Source: Membranipora membranacea
Lineage: Eukaryota > Bryozoa > Gymnolaemata > Cheilostomatida > Membraniporidae
Reading direction: 5' to 3'
Assembly: GCA_914767715.1 (NCBI GenBank)
Contig: OU612067.1
Location: forward strand, 20,434,162-20,496,161
DNA: 62,000 nt
In this document: piece after piece, positions 10,381 through 23,126 of the stretch
Layout: every line of letters starts with the position of its first letter
Position numbering within the stretch: the first letter of the stretch is position 1
The notes under the pieces: generated by a model
Database searches by the model: none
Told to the model about the DNA's origin: nothing
The model's input: only the letters and a program-made list of their open reading frames with translations
Program-made: the position numbers and the translations under genes

Positions 10381-13300
10381 GTTTAACTCATGGCTAAACC
10401 AAGACTTGGTAGTTTATTGAGAGCTTTACTATGTTGAGCTAAGCAATGGTAATGGTAGTGGCCTTAGTCAAGGCACTGAGAGGAAAGAAGTCTGACACAC
10501 TGACTGGGTGACTCAAATCATTGAACATTGGAATGTGACTGATTCTCAAACATCATCTGTCAAATCTAAAGTATATATCACTTCTCTTCTGGAACATCAT
10601 AATAGGACCTGCAAAGGCAATATATACCCGCATCTGATGCTACTCCCTCTTCCTCCTCCAGCTGTTGACCAAAATGAGGTCGTGATGTTATAGTGAACAC
10701 ACCTTTATTTTCACAAATGCTAAAAAGTCATGGGTACCAGCCAACGTATTTGACGGAGCCCAGTTTGACAGCCAGGGATTAAGTACTGTGTACCAACAAC
10801 AAAAGGGGCCAGCATGAAAATGTTGAAAACAAGCTTGGCGGCCGGGCAGTGATGCATGTTACGATGAGAGGCTTAGAGAACAGATTTATAGTGCATGAAA
10901 GCAATGCATGGATGCAAGTTTAGGGATCTACAGGGTCTGTGGGTGGGGAAAAAAATGCATAGACAAAGCTGTTAGAATGCTGCTTGTTAGTGATTTGGGA
11001 TCTTCACGCTTGTTGGATGCTAGTCTCAAAGCAAACACGGTATGTGGTATGCCTGGGCCAAAAAGTACCCCTGCGGTCTCTATTATGAATATCCATGTTC
11101 AGCTTCTTTACTAGCATTCAGATTTTGGAAAAAAACTTTTTCAAAGAGTGCGTTGGTGTTTTTTTGCTTTTTTATGTACTGGGAATAATGATAGTGTGGT
11201 CTTTATCTCTGTTGATAAGTCAGTTACATTCAATTTACCACCCTGAGAAGCTTTCACTGAAGTTGGGTTAGAATTTTTTCGGGATAAAACCCCAGTTTGG
11301 CAAGATCAGGGGCATCTTGAGGTTTCTTCATTACAACCACAATCGGCTGCTTTGTCTGCCTTACCCGGTGGCTAATAATATATGAACACAATAGGCCTAT
11401 ATTTATCATTTTTCTCAAATTTTTCCAATTTTTTGGTACCGCCATGAGTGGATTCTATGCTGCTGCTTTCCAGTTTTTATTTCAGCGCCATTGACTGCCC
11501 GGTGACTTGGTGTGATCCAGCCAGCTCGTCAGCGTTGGTATATGGTGATAGAGGCTATAATAATTGTATGATATGATATGACGTAATGCTAGGCAGTTGG
11601 GGTTGCAAACAAGGCCACGAACAGACAATTGAGGCGAGATATCAACACTTACAAGGGAACACCACGAAGCTAAGTTGTATATCATGTATTGCTACTTCCA
11701 ACAAAGTTTAGATCATTTGGAAGCTTGGTCCAATTGTTGCATACCTTAGCCTGCGATGTACTTGGATGCTGGTAGCTGAGCTTTTAAGCCAGACCTGTAT
11801 AGCTTGCTAAATTGCGTTGAAAGGGTTTCAGTTTAAAGTCCCCTTTTTTCCGCTGTTTACAAAATATCTAGGCGCAAACACATAAATCCACGATAGCATA
11901 TGCATAAGTGCTGTTTATTCTCTTTACAAGTGAACATAGTGTTATAGCATGCAGAGTGCTAAAGTTTTACCGATTAGGTGATCTTCCCAACAAAGTTTAA
12001 ATCCTTTGGAAGCTTTGTCCAATTGTTGTTTTCATTGACCTGCTATGAATTTGGATATTTACAGCTAAGCTGTTACGCGAGACCTGTATAGCTTGCTAAA
12101 CACTAAAATAAATTGAGTTGGAGGTTTTCGATTTAAAGGTAGAATTACCTAAACTTAACAAAACAGCTCATGAAAGCTTAGAAGCTGGCGCAAAGATCTC
12201 TGTAGAATAAGTGCTGTGTATTCCCTTCACAAACAAACCTAGTGTTTTAGCTTGCAGAGCCCTACAGGTTTACTCTTCACCAAATGAACTATGGAATGGC
12301 ACTGTTTCCCTCTTTTAGGGGAATGCTCATAAATTCTTGACTTTTTCCTATGTAACTGGTATTGGCTCTATTGTGTATGTCCCCCAACTATCCTGAATAA
12401 GTGTTGAGCCATACTTTAGAACATGAAAAAGATTGCCATGTCCTACACAAATGTTTTTGTACCATGTTTTTGTACAATCGCCACTAACCATGTAGCAAAT
12501 TTTGATCATTATTGGCCAGCTCTCATAGATGGCTGACTTTGACTGCTTTTCATGGCAACGTTTCCCAGTGTTTATGGAATTTTATGCCTATTGCGTGATG
12601 TTTGTATTCCTTGCAGAAGTACATCATTCAGAAACAATCACACACGAAATAAATTTTTGCATGGAATGACGTTTGAGAATCTAATTTTGGGCACATTATG
12701 GCAGCGATAGTGAACAATTTTTGCCGTTGAAGCAAACTGAAGCGTTTAGCTTAAGTTTTTCAAGCGGAAGTGTATATTCGCTTTGCCAAGATAGGTCATC
12801 ATCACAAAACCAGTCCAAAGGCTGAAAAATCAGAGAAGTGTTTTTGAGTCAGGTTGATTGCTGATAGCATCGGACCCCAGATCCAAAAACTTTGCCGACT
12901 GCATCAAGTGTTGAAATGTAATGGAAGACACAATTGCAAGATGCTTTTCGTCACATGTACCGGGAAAATCTTAATTTTTACTTGTCAAGTTTTTGAATGC
13001 CCTCCATATGTTAGAGTTACCACACACGAGCGAGTAATAAGCCATGTGCGATTGTTTTTTATTTACTTAGTGACATAAGCTCCTCCCCTTTTCTCGTAGG
13101 CTGCGATAATTACTAACTAAACAGCTGATTCAACAAGTCCAATCTTGCCCGAGCGAGCAAAGCGAGAAAATGTTCTCATTGGTTAATTAAAAGTTATCAG
13201 TGGACGTTTATGACGGGAATCATTAAAAGGCTTTGTTTATGGAATATCATTGGCTGATAGCTAACCTTATGTTTATATCACAGCTTGTGAACACGCTTTG

Positions 13301-13565
13301 TGTCTGCAGTAACCAAAGAGGAGATAATGAGCAAAGCTAGAATTTCAAGCTCTATTTTATTTTTACTAGCTCAGGTTTTCTAGCTGGTGTGTGGACCGCT
13401 TTAGTATGTTATTTTAGACTTTGACAGCCAGTGATTTGAATAATTTCCTTTTTTGGATCAGTACAGATTCCAGGTGAAGTGCCTATGTGCATAAAATATT
13501 TTTTTGGAAATTTGATTTCCTTTCATTACATGCGAATGAAAAGCTGGGCATAGGATTTCACGCAC
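10381..13565. repeat. Duplicated block R2, first copy
   Basis: This matches about 34700-35912 and 38757-41280. In the second copy the match is interrupted by a 2.8-kb insertion (35930-38756) and by extra sequence at about 34810-35180. Within it, about 11700-11990 and 11990-12280 are diverged tandem copies of each other. No gene was recognised. Confidence 0.8.
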
Positions 13566-15940
13566 AGACTTGGTTTTTCAATTTTCCCAGTTACAAGGGA
13601 GCACAACTACAGATTTGAACTCCTATTGTATAAATTTTGTCCGGGGTAACATCTGTATTGTACACATTTTACTGCCTTTCCTGTTTATTTGACAGAAATG
13701 CAAAGATATCTTTGCAGTAAGATGGACTATAGCTGATTTGTCATTCCACTGATGGACCAGGACAGAAAGCATCGGATATTCCTCCTGGAACTGTACATAG
13801 AATGCAGGGCACAAGACAATCTGCACTCACAATTAAGCTAAGTACTGTTCAATGGCTCCCATCATTAACATACTTGAACGTACAATTGAAAAATAAGGTT
13901 ACATCAACCTCTAGTCAAATTCTTTGAAATGATTCCAGTAGAATACGTGCAGTGATTTAAGGGTATATAAGAAATACCCTGCTCAGATTAGCAATTGGGA
14001 GCATTTCTTTCGGAACTTGTTCATCATGACTCTTGACCATAAATCCCGATCGCTTAATGTCACAGTTGAATCAAAATTTGCGGCTCATCTCCTTGTGAGA
14101 TCAAAAGTTTCGATATTACGTACATGATCATGTTATTTGACAAACAAGTTTCCAACAATGCATGTTTCACAGTGATGAAATTATAAAGTTGAACACATGC
14201 ATACAGTCCTTGTCGATCAATTTGAAGGGATACGAGTGGTCAATTGTGACATTGATAGGAAGACAAAATATTTATGTTTACTCTTCACCCAACAAACCCA
14301 CTTAGGATGTGTTTTGTACATCATGATACTGAACTATGTTCCTTTTGCTAGATGGGGCAATTCCCACCTATTGGTACTGTACTACAAACCTATTCTGATG
14401 TCAAATTTGACAATTTAAATATCGACTATTGTTTCTAAGTCGACATTTACATAAAAGATAAAGACATTTCATCGCAACAGCATGCAACTGAACTTCCAAA
14501 CACTCAAGAGAAGTGACTGACTATGGCATCATGTCTATGGTGCCTAACGATGATTCAACAGACAAGGTTGTTTATCTAACAGAATATCTGTTCAAAATTT
14601 TGAAACTTTCACCACCGCAAATTGGCTCGTCCGTCTTTCATACTCAGTAAACTTTGGCCCAAAAAGACCATTTAAGCCAAAGGTTTTCTACTCTAGGAAG
14701 CTGGTCACTTTCCAGTGCGACATAGGTTCTGACTGGCACAATTTGTTGGTGACAAAAGTTGATATAAAGAAAATTTATCGAGGCCACTGTGACATAGTGC
14801 AGAGTTATGGGGAAAAATCGAAGGAAATATCTTCGTTACCACTAAAAATTGCCTGTGATTTTATGGCCGGATTTCCCCCTAGTAAAGTCTCTTTTGACAC
14901 CATTGGGAGTCAAAGATTCATTTAAGTGATTTAGAGACTTCTACTTATCCTGCTTTGAAGGCCGATCATCCCGACAATCTAGAGATCAACAGTTGCATTT
15001 GGAGGCCAATCCTGAAGCCAGTGACATACAATCACTGAGAATGAATTTGTCACAGCTTGGGTGAATCGGTATTCACCAAAATGTCGGCGTCCTATTCCTC
15101 GCCAAAATACTTTTACTCGAATTATTTTTATTCAAAAATGATGACCTGTTACTGAAATGTTTTGATGTGTCGTGCAAATAAATACCTGAATCAAATGATG
15201 AAGTTGCAGCCCGTTGATTGATTATGCAGCAATAATTGACATGTGAAAAAATTAACATTTTGCAAAATGGATTTTTTTGAACAAAATTGTTGTTTACTTT
15301 GGAGATGGTCCTCCTTGATTCACAGAACCCCTCTCCTGATATGCGTGTCTTTAATAGAGCACAGTCCATGTAGACTAGTGTCTAAAAATTTACTTTTAAG
15401 TTTTGTATGTGATCTTGATTGGCTAACCAACTACATACATATTGAGGTGCAAAGGTCATTACCTTCCTTTCATTGCTTTACCTCCGATCAAGTGACAGTG
15501 GAGCTCATAATATTGAAAAACCCTCCAGCCTCCCCGTTTAGCACCCTACATGTCTGTACTCACATTTTGTTTTGTATAGTTGTAGATAGTGTGGAAAGAG
15601 TGTCCTTGAGACACCATGTGGAGTGAAAGACCCTTATTGAACGATTTGGAGACCAACGCTTATCCTGTTTTGAAGGCCGATCATCCCCACGATCTAGAGA
15701 TCAACAATTGCATTTGAAGGCCAGTCTTGAAGTTAGTGACATACAATCACTGAGAATTAATTTGTCACAGCTAGGGTGAATCGGTTTCACCAAAATGTCG
15801 GCGTCCTATTCTTTGCCAAAATACCTTTACTCAAATTATATTTTTCAAAAACTATGTCCTGTTACTGAAATGTTTTGATGTGTTGTACAAATAAATACCT
15901 GAATCAAATGATGAAGTTGCAGCAATAATTGACATGTTAA
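13566..15940. repeat. Duplicated block R3, first copy
   Basis: This matches about 43340-45770. It contains an internal tandem duplication of about 700-bp period: 14925-15240 resembles 15635-15940, and the second copy has the same structure, so it predates the segmental duplication. Open frames up to 127 aa are not kept between copies. Confidence 0.75.
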
Positions 15941-16059
15941 TGTAAAGATTGCTGGAATTTGTTAGCTTCTATTGTACAATGTTCCTGACATTGAAAATAT
16001 ACTAATTATTAACCTATGTGGAAATAATTAGTAATTAAACATATTTAGAAGTCATAGCA

Positions 16060-17520
16060 TTTTGCGGACAGCCCTATGTGGCAGATTGATATAAGTACAA
16101 AATTTAGTGGGATTTCACATGCATGATGTGGCCTAGCCTTAAAAATCCATGGATAACATAACATAGTAATATCCCCAGGCCCGATTCCAACAAACTGGAA
16201 ATTACATCCTAGAATTTATTTGTGGCCTTTTATATTTGATGCTAAGGGCAGCAAAAATGTGGCAGAGAAAAACAGAAGATTTTTATCATCAGCCATTGGC
16301 GGCCGTTATTCCAAACACTCTTTGCTAGTCTTTATCTTGTATTAAATGCAAAACCTTACGGTCAATATTTCACAATTCATCTGAAAACTCACTTGATGAC
16401 TACAAAAGGAAAACAAGGACGAATCTCGGTGATTAATTGTTATTTATTAGGAGATACTGCATGGATCATGTTTCCATTTCAAATTCATGGAATGAATCTC
16501 TTTTTCTTTCATTTATTGACCAAGTGTTATAGATTCTTGACTTTTGCACAGGTAAATTTAGCAACAAAAATATCTAGAATGCTTAGTCATTGCGAACGAA
16601 TACAAGGACCCAAGTGATATCAAATTAAATAATTATAGGACGCTGTGGAGCCTAAGCATGCAAAATCTTCCATCGGACAGGTTGATAAAAGTTTGGATAG
16701 AAATTGATAAATCTTGTAATTTTGATTTCATTTCACATAAATACTTTGTTTGAGGCTGCTCTTTTGTATCACATCTCATTCTCCATATTTTATTCTATCA
16801 TGTGAGCGATTTTCAGCTTTAGAATCCAAATATTGAGGAAGTTATGGCCTCTCAAACTTCCAGGGTGACGGCAATTTATCGGCATTGGGAATAAGCGGAT
16901 GTTTCCCCTGGGGTACGTCAAGGCCACATCCATGTTAACAAATTCCATTCCCTTTGTATGATAAATAAGTAGAGCTATTCGGTGATTTTGGATACAGATT
17001 TTGGATCTGATGGCGAGGGAGAACGAATACAACGACCCAAGTGATATCAAATTAAACAATTATAGGACGCTGTGAAGCCTTAGGATGCAAAATCTTCCAT
17101 CGGAAAGGTTGATAAAAGTTTGGTAAGAAATTGATAAATCTTACAATTTTGATTTCATTTCACTTAATATGGTTCAGCTGGGACGAAGAGGTTTACAACC
17201 CTGAAATTATTAGTACAAAATTGTGGAGCAGTCAGCTTAGTGTGCAAATTGATATTTAAGTACAAGATTTAGTGGGACTTTGCGCGCATGACGTGGCCTA
17301 GCCTTTAAAATCCATGGATTATATAACAATATATCCAGGCCAGCTTCCATCAAACTGGAAGTTATTTCTTAGAATTTATTTGTGGCATTTTATGTTTGAT
17401 GCTAAGGGCTGCAAAAAACAGGAGGTTTTTATCATCAGCCATTGGAGGCCATCATTCCAAACACTCTTTGCTAGTTATTATCTTGTTTGAAATGCAAAAC
17501 ATTTTTCATAAAATCTTCAC
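16060..17520. repeat. Diverged tandem repeat region
   Basis: The stretch 16060-16420 resembles 17210-17510, and 16560-16740 resembles 17020-17165; a third copy of the latter lies at 28500-28640. The repeated plus-strand frame around GAGAACGAATACAA is partly open in all three (reading roughly DPSDIKLNNYRTLWSL), so it may be a decayed transposon-encoded protein. I do not recognise a family. Confidence 0.55.
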
Positions 17521-17754
17521 TAAATCTTTCGCACCAAATGGTATTCTCACTAAGTCATCAGATTTTGTATGCTCAAGTTGAACAATTCTAAATAGTATAA
17601 TCTTACATGTTAAGTTATATATCCTCCTAAGTTGCATTCTGCCCATTCCAATGATTTGAAATTGAGTGATAATAATTAACATTTTGTCTGCAACAAGCCT
17701 CTTTTTAAAACCTTCTTTGTTCAAATACTTTGATACCACTTAAGTCTAACTTAC

Positions 17755-17892
17755 GAGTCAGGCAGCCTCTCCAGCATATTATCGCTCACATTTAACTCCT
17801 TCAGATAAGTGAGCCTACCGATTTGATCAGGTAGAGAGTGTAGCTGGTTACCGAGTGCATTTAGTGTCTCAAGCTTTGTCAGAGAGCATATC
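17755..17892 (-). CDS. LRR exon (two repeats), last before ROC exon
   Basis: A 138-nt exon with acceptor TTTTTTACAG and donor GTAAGT, phase 2 on both sides. It encodes two 23-residue LRRs: ICSLTKLETLNALGNQLHSL, then PDQIGRLTYLKELNVSDN and MLERLPDS. These match the LxxLxxLxLxxNxLxxLP pattern. Its last two bases join the first base of the ROC exon to give Ser, and the LRR pattern continues there. Unlike the other LRR exons it has no near-identical copy in the window, so it is probably the stable membrane-proximal-equivalent end of the solenoid, next to ROC. Confidence 0.88.
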
Positions 17893-18934
17893 CTGTAAAA
17901 AATACACACAACACTTTAGACTAACCTTATGTAGTATTAAATTAGATTGTTCATTGTGGGATATTACATGGAAAGTCCTGTATCCTTAACCACAACACTT
18001 ACAGGAGTGCCATATGCCACTAGCATCATATGTGTAGCACTAAATCAGTTGTCAATTGTAATAGGTGAGACAATATCCATGTTACATAATGGGTGCAATT
18101 ATAATGACAAGTACTGCAGAACTAGCTTCCAGACTATATATTGCCTTGGTCCTTCTAAAAGAAAATTGAACAAGGATTAAAGTCTTCAATGCCTTTATAG
18201 TCACAACATAGCATTAACTTATCTATCTACCCTAATAACTTTTAAGCCGAGTAATTAAGGGCTTCAAAGATAATAAATCCGCACGCACACACAGTATACC
18301 ATGTTATGTACTCATAAAAATAAGACGTGTTCTTATACATATCAGGAGTTATCTTCACACTTGTCATGGGGGTATAATTCATAAAATCATTTTCAGGAAA
18401 GATTAATACTGGTTTATATCATTCCTCATCCAGTTTATCTATATGTAACTTACTGAAAACACAAGTGCAGTGCATATGGGGAAATTAACATACCCTATAT
18501 TACATACACAGCTACAGGACAACAGCAGACAAATAATTTATTGGAGTATCAAGGGATAAAAAGGTGAGGCAAAATCAAACTATGGTGAAATTTAAGTTGA
18601 GCGTGCTTCAACATATATCCGATGATGCAAAAACAAAGTGGGCTTACTTTAAGGATGCAAAAAATCGTCAAAACTTCAGATTTTAATACAAAAGCATCTT
18701 TTTCTCATAAATTTCACAATTGATCACGATTTTATTCATGCAGGCAGAAAGTCTGGCAAATCTCATGATTAATTATATTTAATTTTGTTTTCAGACTCAG
18801 TGATCTCTCTCAGTATTCATTCCAGCCAGAAACTAGTAGTCTCACGCGGCCACCTTAAAGTGGTGCTCTTTTAAATATGCACTCCACACACTCTTCGGAT
18901 GAGACCGCACACATGATCTCTTGGTCACAGAGGT

Positions 18935-20244
18935 ACAAACTTCGTCGGTGCCGAGAATGAGCTCCAGAAAGGATTAGATGTACTGTCCACACAAGAGATG
19001 AAGAAATTTCTGGAATCTCGTCACAGCACCTTCAGCTTCAACGTTCCGTATGCCAGTCACATGGGAGGCGCATGGGAACGCTTTATCCGTACAGTTAGGA
19101 ATGTGCTGCATGGTATTCTTTGCGAGAGGAAGTCTACTTGGCTGGATTCATCAAGCTTACTTACATTAATGTAAGAATGCATGTACATAATCAACTCGAG
19201 GGCTCTTACTACTCAACAACTCAGCAAAAACTCATCCAGCGAGCCTCTCCCTCTGACACCAAATAATCTACTGATGATGAAACACAAAGGTCTAGATCCG
19301 CCACCAGGAAAGTTTGAGGAACCAGACATCTACAGCAGAAAGCGATGGAGAAGAATACAGTATTTGGCGGAGCAGTTCTGGAGTGGATGGAAGCTGGAGT
19401 ATTTACGAACACTTCAAACCAGATCCAAGTGGAATGAGACAAAACCAAACAGAAAGGCGACGTGGTACTCCTGAAGGAGGAGTATACACCAAGATGTGAA
19501 TGGAGACTTGCCAGAATCCTCAAGGGTATAGAGAGCCCAGACAGCCTGGTCAGGTAGGTGGAGCTGAAGACTTCGTCAGGGCAAGTGTACCAGCACCCTA
19601 TCCACAATCTGATACTACTCGTACCCAGCCAAACTAAAAGTTGATTGGAATACCTGAGGGTTCACAGTGGGCGTGTAGCTGCGGGGAGTTGTGTGCATGT
19701 TCCTGGAATGCTTTGCATGCGTTTACCACCCCTGGTAAACTTATCATCATTCACCCTCATTGCATATCTATTCATCTAGTTTGTGCGTGTGCTGTTTCCT
19801 AATAAGGGTTAAAACCATGACCATATTTGGGGAACAGCGCATACTGGCACATCATCTCCACATCATAATTTTGGGGCGCAGTGATACAAGCAGTGCTTGG
19901 GGCCAGGTCGTCTAGCCCTGGATGTGAGAGTAAAAGTTGCTAAATAATATTGATGTAGAAGGATTATGTTTTTTGTACTCAAATCAGAGTGACACAGATG
20001 GAAAGGTATGTTTGCAATGATTATTTATCTGTTATACTTAATATGCTATTACACATTTACGATTTATTCGATGCACCTTTTACATATTATCTATTTACCA
20101 ATTGTTATCTTTCTGTCATCACAAAGTGATTGAACCTTGAATTGATTTCTCAAAGTAATTGAACTGTTATTTGATTTCAGTTTTACGAGCAAATATACAC
20201 CTCAACACGTAAATCCTGTCACAAATCACTCAAGTGCAGAAACT
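18935..20244 (+). mobile_element. BEL/Pao retrotransposon remnant, copy 1
   Basis: Homology to copy 2 begins in the integrase core and runs through a typical BEL/Pao C-terminal domain. One frame has HSTFSFNVPY and SHMGGAWERFIRTVRN (integrase). A second has YIINSRALTTQQL and RKRWRRIQYLAEQFWSGWK. A third has EYTPRCEWRLARI and YQHPIHNL, ending at TGA 19642-19644. The two frame changes and a stop in VR*VELKT show it is dead. About 600 bp of non-coding sequence after the stop is shared with copy 2 and probably includes the 3' LTR. Gag, protease and RT are missing. Confidence 0.8.
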
Positions 20245-20394
20245 AGTTAAAGAGGTAGGAATCGAAGGGGGTGCACGGGGATTAATCATGTGAAGTGACA
20301 GGCAAGACCATTGGCTGATCAATGTAATTAGAGGCGGAGAATGGTCTTGGTCTCCGCCTCTAACAGCCAGTCCACGTTGCGTTCTCAAGTGGTC
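20245..20394. other. Spacer with hairpin between BEL and LINE A
   Basis: Sequence not shared with the other LINE copies. At 20329-20362 a 12-bp perfect stem (TAGAGGCGGAGA and its complement) surrounds a 10-nt loop. Its origin is unknown; it may be the remnant of an inserted foldback element. Confidence 0.5.
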
Positions 20395-22046
20395 AAGCAT
20401 TGTGTTGATTATGTGATGTACCGGAATACACAGGTCTTCACGTCTTGGTATGGTCGATTTTACTGAGCGTGTGTTGTAGAGGAGTATGTGACGATGGTGT
20501 GTCAGGTAGGGATTCTTGTCTTGCTTCTCCCCCAACGCTCTTGAAGCATGTATTGAGATTTTTGGCTACATCACAGTCAGATAGGCATTTATCTTCTATG
20601 CATGTTGTTGGATTGGTTGAATGGCTGTTTTGGTTGTTGGTTGTGAGTTTTTATACAGTTGCCCACCACTTTTTAGCATTTTTGTTGTCATTCAGCTGTT
20701 TGCCTACAAACTTCTTCTTGCTAGTTCTAATCATTTGCTAAACCGTCGACTTGAGCTGCTTGTAACCAGAACTGCCTTTGTTGTATGCTTTGTCCCTGGC
20801 TGCGATGGTTTTCTCAATGTCTGCAGTTATCCAGGGCGGCTTGTCCTGTAGCTGTTTTTTAATCTGGTACTGGACAATGTTTATCAAGGAGCTGATCGAT
20901 AGATTCGTGCAGATTAACAGCCTCTTGGTGAACATTTTGCTCGTTGAGAACATTACTCCAATCATGTTGTGATAATGATACCAGAAACTCATTCTTGCGA
21001 CCTAAAGTGATGAGGCGTATTTTTACTGGGATATAACGTTTGCGTTTTGCTGGCTGTCCTTTCACGAGTACACAGCAGTGCTCATTGTCGCCGAGTGGAG
21101 ATAACTTTTCAGCTGCATCGTATTCCTCTACATCGGTTAACACAAGGTCTAGTTTGTTGTTTTCTCGAGTAGGGAACCAGTAACCAGATCATGTAGGTTG
21201 AACTGTTCCAATAGATCTTCCACAGGTAATTTATTAAAATGACCATTTATGAGGAATCTTGGCGTTTGGTACTTGTTATGCAATTTCAGTAGTGTAGTCG
21301 ACAGGTAGTGTTGTGTTTTTGACTGCTCAACATTAGGTGGATGGTACAAACAGCCAAGTATAATAGGAGAGTAGGATTTGATGTTTATTTTTGCTCGGAG
21401 TGCAGAGAAAGTGCTGGATGTTTCTGAGGATATAGTTGTTGCATTGAGATGGTCATGCAAGAAAATCCCTACCGCCTCCTATTTCTATTTTTCCTGTGGC
21501 AAAAGTGGGTTTTATATCCATTGATGTTAACAGTTTGCTGTTTGTCATTGTTAAGCCATGTCTCTATGGACAAATAATGCTTGGTTTGTGTATTTCAGCA
21601 TGAGCCTCCAATTCCGCAAGTTTCCAAGTGTTTAACGACCTGCAATTTAATATAGAGCAGGCTGGATGGGTGACATTTCTTTTCTTTATTAGCTGTACTG
21701 GAATGTTGTTGTTATTAAGTGACCTGCAGTTTATGTATTGAACGACAGGATGGCTCTGTGAGGTTTTCTTATCACTCGGTGCAGGTATTGGATCTGGTCT
21801 CGATTGTTGAGTGATATGTCTAGTTTTATGTTTGCCAGCTCTGCAGCCTCGCTTAGTTTTCCTTGAGTGTAATCCATTCTTAGTGCCTAGTCCTTTAATT
21901 GCACTAGTTTGAGATATAATATCTAAGATCTGTTTGTTGATAATTTGAAATCCATTGCTGTTGCAGTCTTTTAAGTTGAGTATATCTGCTCCGCTATAGC
22001 TAGTACGATTATCCGACATATTATATGAGTGGATCGGCAACGCCAA
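20395..22046 (-). mobile_element. LINE copy A (endonuclease and linker, RT lost)
   Basis: Minus-strand non-LTR retrotransposon. The N-terminal part (22046-21460) has an APE-type endonuclease start (YINCRSL, then ETWL after a disruption) and later GCLYHPPN and INGHFNKLP. The last is normally GDFN, so the catalytic Asp is His. A conserved linker (WITADIEKTIAARDKAYNKG) follows. The frame is broken after HDLVTG, exactly as in copies B and C. A 49-bp internal deletion lies near 20445, and the RT domain is absent: homology stops at about 20395. Confidence 0.85.
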
Positions 22047-22150
22047 TATCTATTCGCACGTATGTTTTCAGAGTTATAGTCCAAGATTTTAGCAGCGTGA
22101 TCAACTAAATTCACAGAGCACCAGTTAGGTGCAGCCTACCACGGGGCAAA

Positions 22151-22405
22151 CTAGCTAACTAATGTGAACATGTCAACTAACTTGGCCCAACATATTGTAC
22201 CTCTAAGTGGATCAGTCAATCCAGTATAAGCTCTTATTGCTGTTAATACCAGAATACTGCATTGCGGGATACTAAATGGAATGTCATCTATCCTATATCC
22301 AGCAAAAGGAGGGCCATAAAGTAAATTCTCCAATTCTGACAAATGATCATAAATATGTAATGCCCCATATAATATACAGATTTGTTTACAACTCTGTTCT
22401 TTCAC
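22151..22405 (-). other. Small open frame conserved in all four duplicated units
   Basis: An 84-aa frame containing ICILYGALHIYDHLSELENL and IPQCSILVLTAIRAYTGL. The matching places at 31750-31968, 49311-49505 and 58789-58983 are also open, with a few amino-acid differences. It may be an unrecognised exon, a piece of the LINE 5' region, or chance retention in young duplicates. Copy C has a 1-base shift near its end. I recognise no family. Confidence 0.3.
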
Positions 22406-23126
22406 ATGTCAAGGGTTTTCTCATGTCAAAGTTAGACGACTCATGATTTTATATTTTTTCTTCGGTTTTGATCTTAGAGTGAAAAGTGAACATGTCATCT
22501 TTAATAACAATTAGTAATAAGTTCAATTCAAGAAATGTCAACTAGAACTAGTATGATAGAAATCAATCAATAAGGGAGGGAAGGGAATATATATTGACCA
22601 TTATTCTTTGCTTCCATGCTCTGCTATAAAAGAGTGAAAGTTTACTTCTCTCCCAAACCACATTTTTATCGCATTTTTTGTTGCTGCATGAATCTAACTC
22701 ACAGTTGTTGCAAAAAAAAACATCTGTCTTTGCTCATATATATATATTACCAACCAGAAACATGTAAACATTGACCCATGCTTTTATTTACTTTCTATAG
22801 AATGTTTGCTACTCCAAATGTTTTTTCATAGCAGAATACCAAAAAGATGTTAACAATTTCTCTTAATTAAGATAATAATTCAGTGCAGAATTACAATCAC
22901 AGGAATGCATTTCTAGGGCGGGGGCGCTCATAATATTTTGATTCATTTATGAAGACTATCGGCGAAAACTGCACTGAAATTCAACAATTGCCAACAATTG
23001 ATTTTTAAGTGAATGCAAGTTTTTAAAATCTGTTACATTTGTTATAAATTTGAATTAATCTGTAAAAAGCTTATACTAAGTATTATCTGTAACAAATTTT
23101 TGTGTACATTAAATTCAGAGCATTTA

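Larger units (their letters stand above)
5784..17754 (-). other. 12-kb intron between the last LRR exon and ROC exon
   Basis: No LRR or other host exon was recognised. From 5784 to about 6460 I see nothing. From about 6465 to 15940 it is one copy of a large segmental duplication; from about 16060 to 17520 it has its own diverged tandem repeats. The MITE at 9657-10378 and a SINE at 9467-9533 sit inside. Confidence 0.55.

Noticed and set aside
15073-15626. Overlapping 98-aa and 127-aa frames
   Set aside because: Neither is conserved in the paralogous block near 45050-45350, and no family signature is visible.
16790-17059. Possible decayed LRR exon on the minus strand
   Set aside because: The translation lacks the Leu spacing and there are no matching splice sites.
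19221-19607. 128-aa minus-strand frame (and its relative at 27124-27507)
   Set aside because: Antisense of the BEL/Pao C-terminal domain, which has a recognisable plus-strand reading.
20445-20972. Plus-strand frames with hydrophobic runs (also at 29967-30506, 47533-48072, 56985-57547) as membrane proteins
   Set aside because: They are antisense to the LINE linker and RT region and simply repeat with each copy.
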